A stretch of 23,091 nucleotides of DNA from an uncultured Clostridia bacterium (lineage in GTDB: Bacteria; Bacillota; Clostridia; Oscillospirales; Oscillospiraceae): the NCBI GenBank assembly GCA_947167725.1, contig CAMVJF010000006.1:1-23091 (forward strand). The letters run 5' to 3'. How positions within the stretch are numbered: the first letter of the stretch is position 1; every line of letters begins with the position of its first letter. The position numbers were made by a program, and so were the translations under genes. Positions 14,689-22,113 of the stretch are shown here, in pieces. Under the pieces are notes generated by a model, which was not told the DNA's origin, ran no database searches, and worked only from the letters and a program-made list of their open reading frames with translations.

Positions 14689-16830
14689 TTATTCTTTTGC
14701 GAAGCGGAGCGTGACCTTGAAGAGATCCCCGTCCACCGTGACGGCGAGACTGCCGCCTTGCAGCTCGGCGAGGCTGCGCGCGATCGAGAGTCCCAGTCCG
14801 CTGCCCTCCGACGAGCGCGAGGAGTCGCCCCGCACGAAGCGTTCGGTCAGCTCCTCCGGGCTCTGGACGATCTGCGAGCGCGAGGTGTTGCGGAAGATCA
14901 CGGCCGGACGGCCGTCGTCCTCCGTCAGTTCGAGATAGACGCGCGTGCCGCCGAGGGCGTATTTGAGGATGTTGTTCATCAGATTGTCAAAGATGCGCTG
15001 GGTGTGACGCACGTCGGCAAGCGCCGTCACGCCGCCCTCCGGCTTGCGCAGCACGAGCTCCAGCCCCTTCGCCTCCAGCCGCTCGCCGTATTCTCCGGCG
15101 CTCTGTTCGAGCATCACACCGAGATCGCAGCGCTCGAGCGCGGTCGGCAGCGCCCCCGCAGAGGCTTTCGAAGCCTCGACGAGATCGTCCGTCAGCTTCT
15201 TGAGCCGCGCGCTCTGCCGCTGCAGCACCGCGACATACTCCCGCGCCTGTTCGCTCCCGAGCTCCTCCTTGGAAAGGAGATCGATGTAGTTGATGATCGA
15301 GGTCAGCGGCGTTTTGATGTCATGGGAGACGTTGGTGATGAGCTCGGTCTTCATGCGCTCGCTGCGCATCCGCTCCTCCACCGCGCGGCTGATGCCGTTC
15401 CGGATCTGGTTGAGGTCCTCGGCGTGGCGGCGGAATTCTCCGAAGAGGTATTTGGTCGGCACGGTGTAGGCGATGTTGCCCCGTGCGATCTCCTTCGCGC
15501 CGTCGCGCAGCTTCGCGCCCGAGGCGAGCACCCAGAGCACCAGCGGTGCAAGCAGGATGTTGCCCGAGAGCCACAGGCCGAAGGCGTCATGGCGGTTGGC
15601 CGCCGCGGCGATCAGCCCGAGGAGGGCCGCGCCGCAGAAGGCCAGCATGCCCCGCCATACGAGCGGGATCGAGAGGACGAGCATCTTCCCCCAGCCCCAC
15701 AGAGCCCTTGCCGCGCGCCGCAGCAGGCACAGGAGCCTGCAGCAGAGCGTGCCGCGGAGGAGCGTTTTTTTCTTCACGCGCACCGCGAGACTCATGCTCC
15801 ACCAAAGGAGGAGCAGCGCGGCGGCGAGGACGGCGAAAACGGCGAGGGCGATCTGCAGGGCGAAGGAGCCGCGGTTGAATTGTTCGGACAGCAGCCATAT
15901 CACGAAGCAGAACCCGATGACGATAAAGACCGTGAAGAGGTCGAAGGGGATCTTGTCGGCAAAGCGTTCCGAGATCTCGTCCGTTTCCCTGCGGTGCCCC
16001 GCGGCGCTCACCAGGAAGATGAAGAGCACAAACGCAAGCGCGAAGGCTATCCCCGCGGCGACGGGCAGCGCAAGGCTGTTTGCCGCGGCGAAGTCGAAGC
16101 CGCGCATCTGGAAGAAGGCGTCGTCTTTCTGCGTCATGCCGCACAGAAGGAAGCAGACGACCGTGAACTCGACCGTCCGGCCGCGCGCGGCGTTGCTCAT
16201 GTCTCCGGGGCTGCCGTAAACGTCGCCCGGGGTCGTGATCCATGCCGCGGGCGTTGGCGTGACCTCGGCGAGATCCGGTCGCGGCGGCGTCGGCAGCGGC
16301 GTCTGCGCCGCGTTCGTCTCCACCGCGGCGCCCTCCGTGGGGACGGGCGCGGGCGTCACTCCCGCGGGCAGCGGCGTCGGCAGCGGCTCATCATCCGGCG
16401 CCGCCGCGGTTTTCTCCTGCGCCTCGGGATCTTCGCCCCAGACCTGTCCGCGCGCAAAGACGCTGTACGGATACCAGGAGCCGCCGGGGATCGTGACGAC
16501 GGCAAGCGCCTCCTCTCCCTCGTAGGTATGCGCGCGGAGCACGCCGTCGCCGTCGTAGATCTCATAGCGGAAGTTCCCGCTGTCGGCCAGCCCGGTATTG
16601 TTTTCTCCGCCCGTTTCGATGGGGGCGACGCGCTGAACGATGCGCCACGCCTCGTTGCTGCAGAGCGTACGCGCGAGCTTTTCCCGCGCCGCGGCCTCGC
16701 CCTTCGTATAGTAGCCTGCCGACCAGAGCGTCCCGAAGCCGAGCGTGCTTCCGGCAAATGCGAGACACAGCGCGCAGAACAGCAGGATCGCGATCGTTTT
16801 GGCAAGCGGGCTTCCCTTGAGTTTCTTCAT
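14689..16830 (-). CDS. Multi-pass sensor histidine kinase with Pro/Thr-rich outer domain
   Basis: 713 aa. One membrane helix at about residues 8-28, then an outer sensor region of about 200 residues that includes a Pro/Thr-rich spacer (TPLPAGVTPAPVPTEG through TPTPAAW), then five or more membrane helices (about residues 260-440), a HAMP-like linker (AKEIARGNIAYTVPTKYLFGE in two parts), the HisKA domain with H503 in NVSHDIKTPLTSI, and the HATPase with N-box NNILKYA and G-box GSGLGLSIA. The kinase end resembles the large VanS-like kinases common in Clostridia. It should autophosphorylate H503 and pass the phosphate to the regulator next door. Start 16830 has AGGAG 6 nt upstream and overlaps the regulator stop as ATGA; the 12-residue extension to 16866 is not needed. 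Confidence 0.93.
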   Translation of the reverse strand: MKKLKGSPLAKTIAILLFCALCLAFAGSTLGFGTLWSAGYYTKGEAAAREKLARTLCSNEAWRIVQRVAPIETGGENNTGLADSGNFRYEIYDGDGVLRAHTYEGEEALAVVTIPGGSWYPYSVFARGQVWGEDPEAQEKTAAAPDDEPLPTPLPAGVTPAPVPTEGAAVETNAAQTPLPTPPRPDLAEVTPTPAAWITTPGDVYGSPGDMSNAARGRTVEFTVVCFLLCGMTQKDDAFFQMRGFDFAAANSLALPVAAGIAFALAFVLFIFLVSAAGHRRETDEISERFADKIPFDLFTVFIVIGFCFVIWLLSEQFNRGSFALQIALAVFAVLAAALLLLWWSMSLAVRVKKKTLLRGTLCCRLLCLLRRAARALWGWGKMLVLSIPLVWRGMLAFCGAALLGLIAAAANRHDAFGLWLSGNILLAPLVLWVLASGAKLRDGAKEIARGNIAYTVPTKYLFGEFRRHAEDLNQIRNGISRAVEERMRSERMKTELITNVSHDIKTPLTSIINYIDLLSKEELGSEQAREYVAVLQRQSARLKKLTDDLVEASKASAGALPTALERCDLGVMLEQSAGEYGERLEAKGLELVLRKPEGGVTALADVRHTQRIFDNLMNNILKYALGGTRVYLELTEDDGRPAVIFRNTSRSQIVQSPEELTERFVRGDSSRSSEGSGLGLSIARSLAELQGGSLAVTVDGDLFKVTLRFAKE

Positions 16831-17522
16831 TTCCCGCTCCTTTCGAACTTGTAGCCCTGTCCCCACACGGCCTTGAGCCAGCGCGGCTCGGCCGGGTCGA
16901 TCTCGAGCTTTTCGCGGATATGGCGGATGTGGACCGAGACCGTGTTCTCCGCGCCGTAGGGCTCGCCGTTCCAGACGCGGCGATAGAGCTCGCGCGGCGG
17001 GAAGACCTCGCCCGCGTGCCGCATCAGAAAGCGCAGGATCTCGAACTCGGTCGGCGTGAGCGCAAGCGTTTCGCCGTCCCGCGTGACTTCCTTTGCCTTC
17101 TCGTCAAGACTGACCGGGCCGATCGTGAGCCGCCCGTCGTCCGGCTTTCCGCCGCCGAGCTGCAGATAGCGCCGCAGCTGCGAGCGGACGCGCGCGCAGA
17201 GCTCGACAGGGTTGAAGGGCTTGGTCATATAGTCGTCCGCTCCGACGTTGAGCCCGAGCACCTTGTCGGTATCCTCGCTCTTCGCCGTCAGCAGGATGAC
17301 CGGGACGTTGCTCTCCGCGCGCAGCGCCGCAAGAGCGGAAATGCCGTCAAGCTCGGGCATCATCACGTCGAGCAGCAGCAGTTGGACCTCCTCCCGCCGC
17401 AGCAGCTCGAGCGCCTCGCGGCCGTTGTACGCTGCGAGCGTCTCATAACCCTCGGCCTCCAGATAGATTCTCAGCGCCTCGACGATATCCTTCTCGTCGT
17501 CGCAGATCAGGATCCTGTACAC
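16827..17522 (-). CDS. OmpR-family response regulator
   Basis: 231 aa. The receiver domain has acidic pocket D8/D9, phosphoacceptor D52 (LLLLDVMMPELDG), T79 and K101 (MTKPF). The C-terminal winged-helix DNA-binding domain spans about 130-228 (LTPTEFEILRFLM, ENTVSVHIRHIREKLE, VWGQGYKF). The start is GTG at 17522, preceded by GAGGTGAGG at 4-5 nt. It is the first gene of the regulator-kinase operon and has a good promoter and TTAAG repeats upstream, so autoregulation is likely. Target genes are not known; neighbours are the permease, an orphan lipoprotein and the CotH genes. Confidence 0.95.
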   Translation of the reverse strand: MYRILICDDEKDIVEALRIYLEAEGYETLAAYNGREALELLRREEVQLLLLDVMMPELDGISALAALRAESNVPVILLTAKSEDTDKVLGLNVGADDYMTKPFNPVELCARVRSQLRRYLQLGGGKPDDGRLTIGPVSLDEKAKEVTRDGETLALTPTEFEILRFLMRHAGEVFPPRELYRRVWNGEPYGAENTVSVHIRHIREKLEIDPAEPRWLKAVWGQGYKFERSGK

Positions 17523-17544
17523 TTTTCCTCACCTCACGCATCCG

Positions 17545-17573
17545 ATTGTACGGCAAAAGAGATTAAGTTCCAA
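17545..17573 (-). promoter_or_regulatory. Promoter of the two-component operon
   Basis: On the minus strand TTGGAA (17573-17568), a 17-nt spacer, and TACAAT (17550-17545), with a predicted start near 17538. The spacer contains one copy of the CTTAATC element shared with the upstream repeats. Confidence 0.65.
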
Positions 17574-17601
17574 GGGGGAAATGGATTAAGATTTTCTTAA
17601 G
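17562..17601. promoter_or_regulatory. TTAAG direct repeats: probable response-regulator site
   Basis: On the + strand ATTAAG (17585-17590), 5 nt, then CTTAAG (17596-17601), an 11-bp period; a further ATTAAG lies at 17562-17567, 23 bp (about two turns) away in the promoter spacer. Direct repeats at one helical turn are the usual site of OmpR-family regulators, and NTTAAG-N5-WTTAAG is the published form for CiaR of streptococci. The pair lies just upstream of the -35, suited to activation; the third copy could repress. Autoregulation is inference. Confidence 0.5.
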
Positions 17602-17606
17602 CCGCA

Positions 17607-17642
17607 AAGAGAGGGCCGCCCCTTCCGGAGCGGTCCTCTCTT
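17607..17642 (-). terminator. Terminator between the orphan lipoprotein and the two-component operon
   Basis: AAGAGAGG (17607-17614) plus CCGC pairs with GCGG plus CCTCTCTT (17635-17642), about 15 bp with one G-U pair, one mismatch and a 4-nt loop. On the minus strand only TTT follows, so it may be leaky. Confidence 0.5.
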
Positions 17643-17674
17643 ATCTTTCTTCTCTTTCTTTTCGTATCAGATCA

Positions 17675-18778
17675 TCAGTACGCAGCCTTTGCATAGAGCG
17701 CGGCGGCGTCCTCGTCGCCGAAGAACGGCTCGGCGGCCGTGTAGGTGAAAAACAGGCTCTCGTGCTCGCTCCCGTCGTCGAGCACGACCGTCCGCACGAG
17801 ATCGAAGGAGAACTCCTCGTTCGCCTCATGGTCCTCGCGCTGGTAAAATCCGCTGAGCGGCGCCGTAAGATTCACTTCCCGGACGTATTCGCTGCGGGCA
17901 AAGCGCAGCTCGCAGCTCCCGCCGGAGAATTCGCGCACCGGGTAATTCTCCGCCTTCCCGTCAAGATCCGTGCTGTGCTCGAGCATGGCGAAGACGCCGC
18001 AGTAGAAGGGCGTCCTGCCCGGCGCGTCTCCCACGTACCGGGTGGTATAGCGCAGGTCGTAGGGCTCCGTGCTTTCGAGGAAGGTATAGCCCCGCTCGTA
18101 GAGACGGCTCGGGAAATGATAGCCGACCGTCAGATACTCCGAGCGATAGGCGCGCACATGCAAAAGCTCGCCGATATAGGCCGGCTCGTCGAGATAGTCC
18201 GCCATGTTCTGCGGCGTGAGCGTGATGCGGATCGTCTCGCCCCGCCCCGCGTCCAGATCGTCCAGCGGGCAGAACATCGCCTCGCCGAACGACAGGAAGG
18301 GCGCGCCGTCCTTCTGCCCGATCTCAAGCGTTTTGTCCCCGCCGCCGAGCGAAAGCACGACCGCCGAGGCGTCGTCCGAAACGGTCCAGCTCCCCTGCGC
18401 GCCGCCCTCGGGGAAGAGCGCGGCTGTCAGCGTTCCGTCGGCGGAGAGCGTATAGCTCTCTCCGAGGTATTCCCCGCCGACCTGTACCCACTCGCCGGCG
18501 AGCTTTTCCGCCGTCTCGGCGCGCTTTGCCTCGAGGACCAGGGCGTCGTAGTCCTCGCGCGCCGCGCTGAGGGCGGAGGAGTCGAGCTTTTCCCGTTCCT
18601 CCTCGTCCAGCGCCATGACGGACTCCTCCGCGGCGGCGATCGCCTCGCCGCTGTCGAGATCGACCTCGCCGATCGCGGCGATCTTCGACCTGGCGTCCTT
18701 GAGCGCGGGGCTCGCGCCGCAGGCTGCGAGCGTCGGGAGCATCGCGAGCACCAGGAGCGCGGAAATGATTTTTTTCAT
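17675..18778 (-). CDS. Lipoprotein of unknown function
   Basis: 367 aa. A signal peptide (MKKIISALLVLAMLPTLAAC) with lipobox LAAC places the acylated cysteine at residue 20. Residues about 25-95 are helical and rich in Glu/Ala/Lys (ALDEEEREKLDSSA), perhaps a short coiled-coil; the rest is beta-rich, with segments such as SGSWT-like QGSWTVSDDASAV (a lipocalin-like 'strand with W' pattern seen in small-molecule or stress lipoproteins) but no recognised domain. SD GGGAG lies 4-5 nt upstream. It sits 68 nt after the phosphoribosyltransferase stop, with a hairpin in between, and is separated from the two-component genes by a weak terminator. Function not recognised; a sensor or accessory of the neighbouring kinase is one possibility. 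Confidence 0.8.
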   Translation of the reverse strand: MKKIISALLVLAMLPTLAACGASPALKDARSKIAAIGEVDLDSGEAIAAAEESVMALDEEEREKLDSSALSAAREDYDALVLEAKRAETAEKLAGEWVQVGGEYLGESYTLSADGTLTAALFPEGGAQGSWTVSDDASAVVLSLGGGDKTLEIGQKDGAPFLSFGEAMFCPLDDLDAGRGETIRITLTPQNMADYLDEPAYIGELLHVRAYRSEYLTVGYHFPSRLYERGYTFLESTEPYDLRYTTRYVGDAPGRTPFYCGVFAMLEHSTDLDGKAENYPVREFSGGSCELRFARSEYVREVNLTAPLSGFYQREDHEANEEFSFDLVRTVVLDDGSEHESLFFTYTAAEPFFGDEDAAALYAKAAY

Positions 18779-18795
18779 GCTTCTCCCTTTCTCAG

Positions 18796-18823
18796 ACGGC
18801 GGCGTGCAGATGCACGCCGCCGT
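18796..18823. repeat. Perfect 13-bp inverted repeat between genes
   Basis: ACGGCGGCGTGCA (18796-18808) and TGCACGCCGCCGT (18811-18823) around a 2-nt centre, between the phosphoribosyltransferase stop and the lipoprotein start. There is no T-tract on the minus strand and only TTGCG on the plus strand. It may be a weak terminator, an mRNA-stabilising hairpin or a dyad site for a regulator. Confidence 0.5.
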
Positions 18824-18846
18824 TGCGTTCCGTATTCCGCCTCTTC

Positions 18847-19401
18847 TTACTCCTTGACGCTGCCGTCGGGATTGAACAGCGGCAGGGGAGCAAGAACGAT
18901 GATGTCGTCGCGGTCGATCGCGTCGCCCTCGGCCAGGACGGCCATGCGGCCGGCGATGATGCCGCCCGCGGCGGTGACGAGCTCCTCCATCGCATGCAGG
19001 CTCTCGCCCGTGGAAATCACGTCGTCAAGGATGAGCATGCGCTTGCCGCGGATCTGCTCGGCGTCGGCCGAGTCGATGATCAGGCGCTGCACGGCGGCGG
19101 TGGTGATGGACTTGACGTTCACCTCGAACACGCCGGACATATAGGCCTTGGCCACCTTGCGGGCGAGGAAGTACTTCTCCGCGCCGCTCTGGCGGGCCAT
19201 CTCATAGAGCAGGGGGATCGCCTTGGCCTCAGGGGCGATGAGGTAGTCGTACTCCGGCGCGCGCTTGAGCAGCTCCGCGGCGCAGTGCACCGTCAGCTCC
19301 ACGTCGCCGAACATGACGAAGGCGCCGATATACAGATCGTCCGTCACCTTGCAGATCGGGAGATCCCGCTTCAGACCGGCGATGTCGATTTCATAGGTCA
19401 T
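18847..19401 (-). CDS. Adenine phosphoribosyltransferase-like protein
   Basis: 184 aa, cytoplasmic. The type I phosphoribosyltransferase fold is shown by the PRPP-binding loop ILDDVISTGES (residues 124-134) preceded by hydrophobic strand residues, and by PEAKAIPLLYEMAR (about 57-70), the region that in this family contacts the pyrophosphate. The family is close to adenine phosphoribosyltransferase (AMP from adenine and PRPP), but the exact base substrate is not certain, so no symbol is given. Length is normal. SD GGAGG lies 9 nt upstream. It has its own divergent promoter facing away from the CotH gene at 19584 and is followed by an inverted repeat. Confidence 0.82.
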   Translation of the reverse strand: MTYEIDIAGLKRDLPICKVTDDLYIGAFVMFGDVELTVHCAAELLKRAPEYDYLIAPEAKAIPLLYEMARQSGAEKYFLARKVAKAYMSGVFEVNVKSITTAAVQRLIIDSADAEQIRGKRMLILDDVISTGESLHAMEELVTAAGGIIAGRMAVLAEGDAIDRDDIIVLAPLPLFNPDGSVKE

Positions 19402-19445
19402 TTTATGATTCCTCCAAGAGAAAGTATTGGTTCAAAACACATTGT

Positions 19446-19473
19446 ATTTTACAGGAACTGCGGAAAAAATCAA
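19446..19473 (-). promoter_or_regulatory. Promoter of the phosphoribosyltransferase gene
   Basis: On the minus strand TTGATT (19473-19468), a 16-nt spacer and TAAAAT (19451-19446). The start would be near 19439, a leader of about 38 nt. Confidence 0.55.
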
Positions 19474-19510
19474 GAGTCAAATCCCCCAAAGGGAGGGGGA
19501 AAAATAAAGA

Positions 19511-19539
19511 TTGCGGAAAAAGGGGGATTATGCTATTTT
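19511..19539 (+). promoter_or_regulatory. Promoter of the second CotH gene
   Basis: TTGCGG (19511-19516), a 17-nt spacer ending TGC, and TATTTT (19534-19539), an extended -10. The predicted start near 19546 rules out translation from the ATG at 19530 and supports the start at 19584. Confidence 0.5.
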
Positions 19540-19583
19540 ATAAGATGAACTTTTATTCTCCCGAAAGGAGCGCTAAGGCCCGG

Positions 19584-22040
19584 ATGAAACGTTTTGTCCG
19601 CATTCTGGTTGTCCTTCTTCTGCTGCTCGGCATGGCGTCGCAGTTTGCTGCCTGCAGCTTTCTCAGCGACGAGGCGCGCACGCAGCTTGAGAACGGCAGG
19701 AGCGAGGACGTCCCCGGCGCTGAGGACGTGCAGGAGCCCGAGGAGCCCGTCGTCCCCGACGATCTCGGCGTCGTGATCAGCGAGGTCATGGCCTCGAACA
19801 AGTCCTGCCTCGCCCTCGGCAACGATTTTCCCGACTGGGTCGAACTGTATAACGGCGGCGAAAGCGTCTCTCTCCACGGTCTGGTCCTCTGCTGCGGGGA
19901 GAAGAGCTTCCCCTTCCCCGACCGTGAAATGGCCGCGGGCGAATACCTGCTGGTCTACTGCGACGGGCTTGACGCTGCGGACGACGGCGAGCTTCACGCC
20001 TCCTTCGCCATTCCCAAGGAAGGCGCGATCCTCTCGCTGCGCAGCGTTCGCGACAAAGTCTTCGACGAATTCGAATACCCCGAATCCGGCTCCGACAGGA
20101 GCGCCGTGCGCGGCGGGGACGGAGCGGTCACGCTCTGCGATCTCCCCACCCCCGGCTTTGAAAACAGCAAGGCGGGCTATGACGCTCTGCAGGAGACGCT
20201 CTCGTGCGCCTCTCCCCTGCAGATCAGCGAGGCCGTGGTCGGCAACAACAGCTTCAAGGCCCCGGACGGCCTCCGCTATGACTGGGTCGAGCTGCAGAAC
20301 GTCGGCGACGAGCCGCTGGAGCTCTCGGATTACTATCTCTCCGACAGCGGCAAGGACCGCATGGCCTTCCGTCTGCCCGAGCAGACGCTCGAGGGCGGCG
20401 GGCGCGTCGTCGTCTTCTGCGCCGGTCCCGGCGCGGCCGAGGGCTACGCCCCCTTCAAGCTCAGCGTGAAGGGCGATCAGCTCTTCCTCACGAACGCGAG
20501 CGGCGATCTTGCGGACTATATGACCCTGCGCGGTCTTCCCCGCCTCGGCAGCTTCGGCCGCATGGAGGGGCGCAGCGGCTTCTTCTACTTTGCCTCTCCG
20601 ACGCCCGGCGAGGCGAACGCCGACGGCTGCCGCCGCGTCGCGGAAAAGCCCGTGCTCCTGACGAGAGAGGGCGTGTATAACGACGTCGAGTCCGTGGCCG
20701 TCTCTCTCAGCGCCCCGGGCGAGATCCACTACACGACCGACGGCTCCGCCCCGACGGAGGATTCCCCCGTTTATACCGAGCCCGTCGTCTTTACGGGCAC
20801 CTCGGTCCTGCGTGCGATCCAGATCGAGGAGGGCTGCGTCACGAGCCCGGTCCTCAACACCAGCTTCATCATCAACGAGAACCACACGCTGCCGGTCGTG
20901 AGCGTGATGCTCGAACCCGAGCAGATGTCCGACCGCCAGAAGATGTATAAGAACATCAAGAAGCGCCTCGAGGTCCCCGGCGCGGTCGAGTTCTTCGACG
21001 GGGACGAGAGCTTCTCCATCACCTGCGGCATCAAGACCCACGGCGCCACCTCGCGCCGGATCTCGGAGAAGAAGAGCATCAAGCTCTGCTTCCGCGGCAC
21101 CTATGAAGGGAATCTGGAGTACGATCTCTTCGGCAACGGCGTGACCGAGTTCGGCTCGATCCTGCTGCGCCATCCGGTGGAGGAAATGCTCTCGTCCATG
21201 TTCCGCGATATCATCGTCCACCGCCTGGCCCAGAAGTGCTTCCCCAACCTTCCCGCGCAGGACTACCGTCCCGCGGTGGTGTACATCAACGGCCAGTACT
21301 GGGGCGTCTACGGCATCCGCGAGGCCCACTCGGCCGAGCATTTTGCCCAGCACTACGGCTATGACTCGGACGAAGTCATCGCCTGGAAAAAGCTTTGGGA
21401 CCGCAAGACGGCGGTCGGCAAGGCCTGCGAGTTCGCACTTTACAACAACCTCTCGAAGCAGGAGAACTACGACCGCGTCGCGAAGTATCTCGATGTTGAC
21501 AGCGTGATCGGCTGGACCATCCTGCAGGCCTGGTGCTCGAACTACGACTGCAACCCCTCCAACGTGCGCTATTACTACTCCACCTCGGACGAGCGATTGT
21601 TCTTCGCGCTCTCGGACCTGGACCTCGGTATGTTCAACAACGACTGCTTTGAGATCCCGCTCGTCGGCTCGGCCAACGGCGCGGGCGGTCTGCGCAACAA
21701 CTATGACTTCAACAAGCTGCCGCGCAGTCTGATGTCCAACCGCGATTACCAGCTCCGCATGGCCGAGCAGCTCTCGGCCGCGCTGCACGGGCCGATGTCC
21801 GACGAGGCGGTGCTGAAGATGATCGACGAGCTGCAGGCCGAGATCGAGCCGGAGATGGAGCGCGAGCTCAAGCGCTGGTTCCCCGGCGTGGCGATCGCGA
21901 CCTGGCACCGCAAGGTCGACGCCGTGCGCACCTTCGTCACGCGCTTCGGCGGCCGCCACAAGGAAATGATCCGCACCTTCAAGGTCTACTCGAATCTGAC
22001 GAACGAGGAATACGCGCAGTTCTTCGGCGATCTGGATTGA
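19584..22040 (+). CDS. Second CotH kinase family lipoprotein with lamin-tail domains
   Basis: 818 aa. Lipoprotein signal with lipobox FAAC, cysteine 24. Architecture equals that of 10205-12667: LTD from about 62 (ISEVMASNKSC, PDWVELYNGG), LTD from about 212 (ISEAVVGNNSF, YDWVELQNVG), a chitobiase C-terminal-type domain at about 384 (IHYTTDGSAPTED), and CotH from about 432 (ENHTLPVVSVML, THGATSRRISEKKSIKL, YINGQYWGVYGIREAHS, LSDLDLGM with D678 and D680). It is therefore an exported, membrane-tethered kinase-like protein, a diverged paralogue rather than a recent copy. The start at 19584 gives a proper lipoprotein signal; AAAGGAG lies 13 nt upstream and a nearer AAGG at 5-6 nt. The longer form from 19530 would begin within the promoter. 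It is a single-gene unit with its own terminator. Confidence 0.9.
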   Translation: MKRFVRILVVLLLLLGMASQFAACSFLSDEARTQLENGRSEDVPGAEDVQEPEEPVVPDDLGVVISEVMASNKSCLALGNDFPDWVELYNGGESVSLHGLVLCCGEKSFPFPDREMAAGEYLLVYCDGLDAADDGELHASFAIPKEGAILSLRSVRDKVFDEFEYPESGSDRSAVRGGDGAVTLCDLPTPGFENSKAGYDALQETLSCASPLQISEAVVGNNSFKAPDGLRYDWVELQNVGDEPLELSDYYLSDSGKDRMAFRLPEQTLEGGGRVVVFCAGPGAAEGYAPFKLSVKGDQLFLTNASGDLADYMTLRGLPRLGSFGRMEGRSGFFYFASPTPGEANADGCRRVAEKPVLLTREGVYNDVESVAVSLSAPGEIHYTTDGSAPTEDSPVYTEPVVFTGTSVLRAIQIEEGCVTSPVLNTSFIINENHTLPVVSVMLEPEQMSDRQKMYKNIKKRLEVPGAVEFFDGDESFSITCGIKTHGATSRRISEKKSIKLCFRGTYEGNLEYDLFGNGVTEFGSILLRHPVEEMLSSMFRDIIVHRLAQKCFPNLPAQDYRPAVVYINGQYWGVYGIREAHSAEHFAQHYGYDSDEVIAWKKLWDRKTAVGKACEFALYNNLSKQENYDRVAKYLDVDSVIGWTILQAWCSNYDCNPSNVRYYYSTSDERLFFALSDLDLGMFNNDCFEIPLVGSANGAGGLRNNYDFNKLPRSLMSNRDYQLRMAEQLSAALHGPMSDEAVLKMIDELQAEIEPEMERELKRWFPGVAIATWHRKVDAVRTFVTRFGGRHKEMIRTFKVYSNLTNEEYAQFFGDLD

Positions 22041-22061
22041 ACGCGCCCCGCAGACAGCGGT

Positions 22062-22097
22062 CGGGGGATGTGATTTCTCACATCCCCCGGCTTTTTT
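22062..22097 (+). terminator. Terminator of the second CotH gene
   Basis: CGGGGGATGTGA (22062-22073) pairs perfectly with TCACATCCCCCG (22078-22089), loop TTTC, followed by GC and six T (22092-22097). Confidence 0.9.
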
Positions 22098-22113
22098 ATT
22101 CCCTCTTTTGTTT

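Noticed and set aside
14758..16854. A 698-codon open frame on the + strand opposite the histidine kinase
   Set aside because: It is the complement of a clearly recognised kinase in high-GC DNA, is rich in Arg/His/Glu/Ala without domain motifs, and has no ribosome site. The same holds for the long + frames at 10190-11698, 13105-14604, 7329-8912 and 4840-6474, and the - frame at 19533-21959.
17235..17260. Idea that the regulator is a VanR resistance regulator with nearby vancomycin genes
   Set aside because: No vanHAX-type ligase, dehydrogenase or dipeptidase is in the window; the resemblance is only to the general OmpR/VanS-like kinase class.
19480..19500. CCCCC/GGGGG hairpin between the phosphoribosyltransferase and second CotH promoters
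   Set aside because: A stem of only about 6 bp with no T-tract; probably composition only.
19530..19583. Earlier starts (ATG 19530 and 19545) for the second CotH gene
   Set aside because: They lie in or just after the predicted -10 and before the AAAGGAG ribosome site; the lipoprotein signal begins cleanly at 19584.
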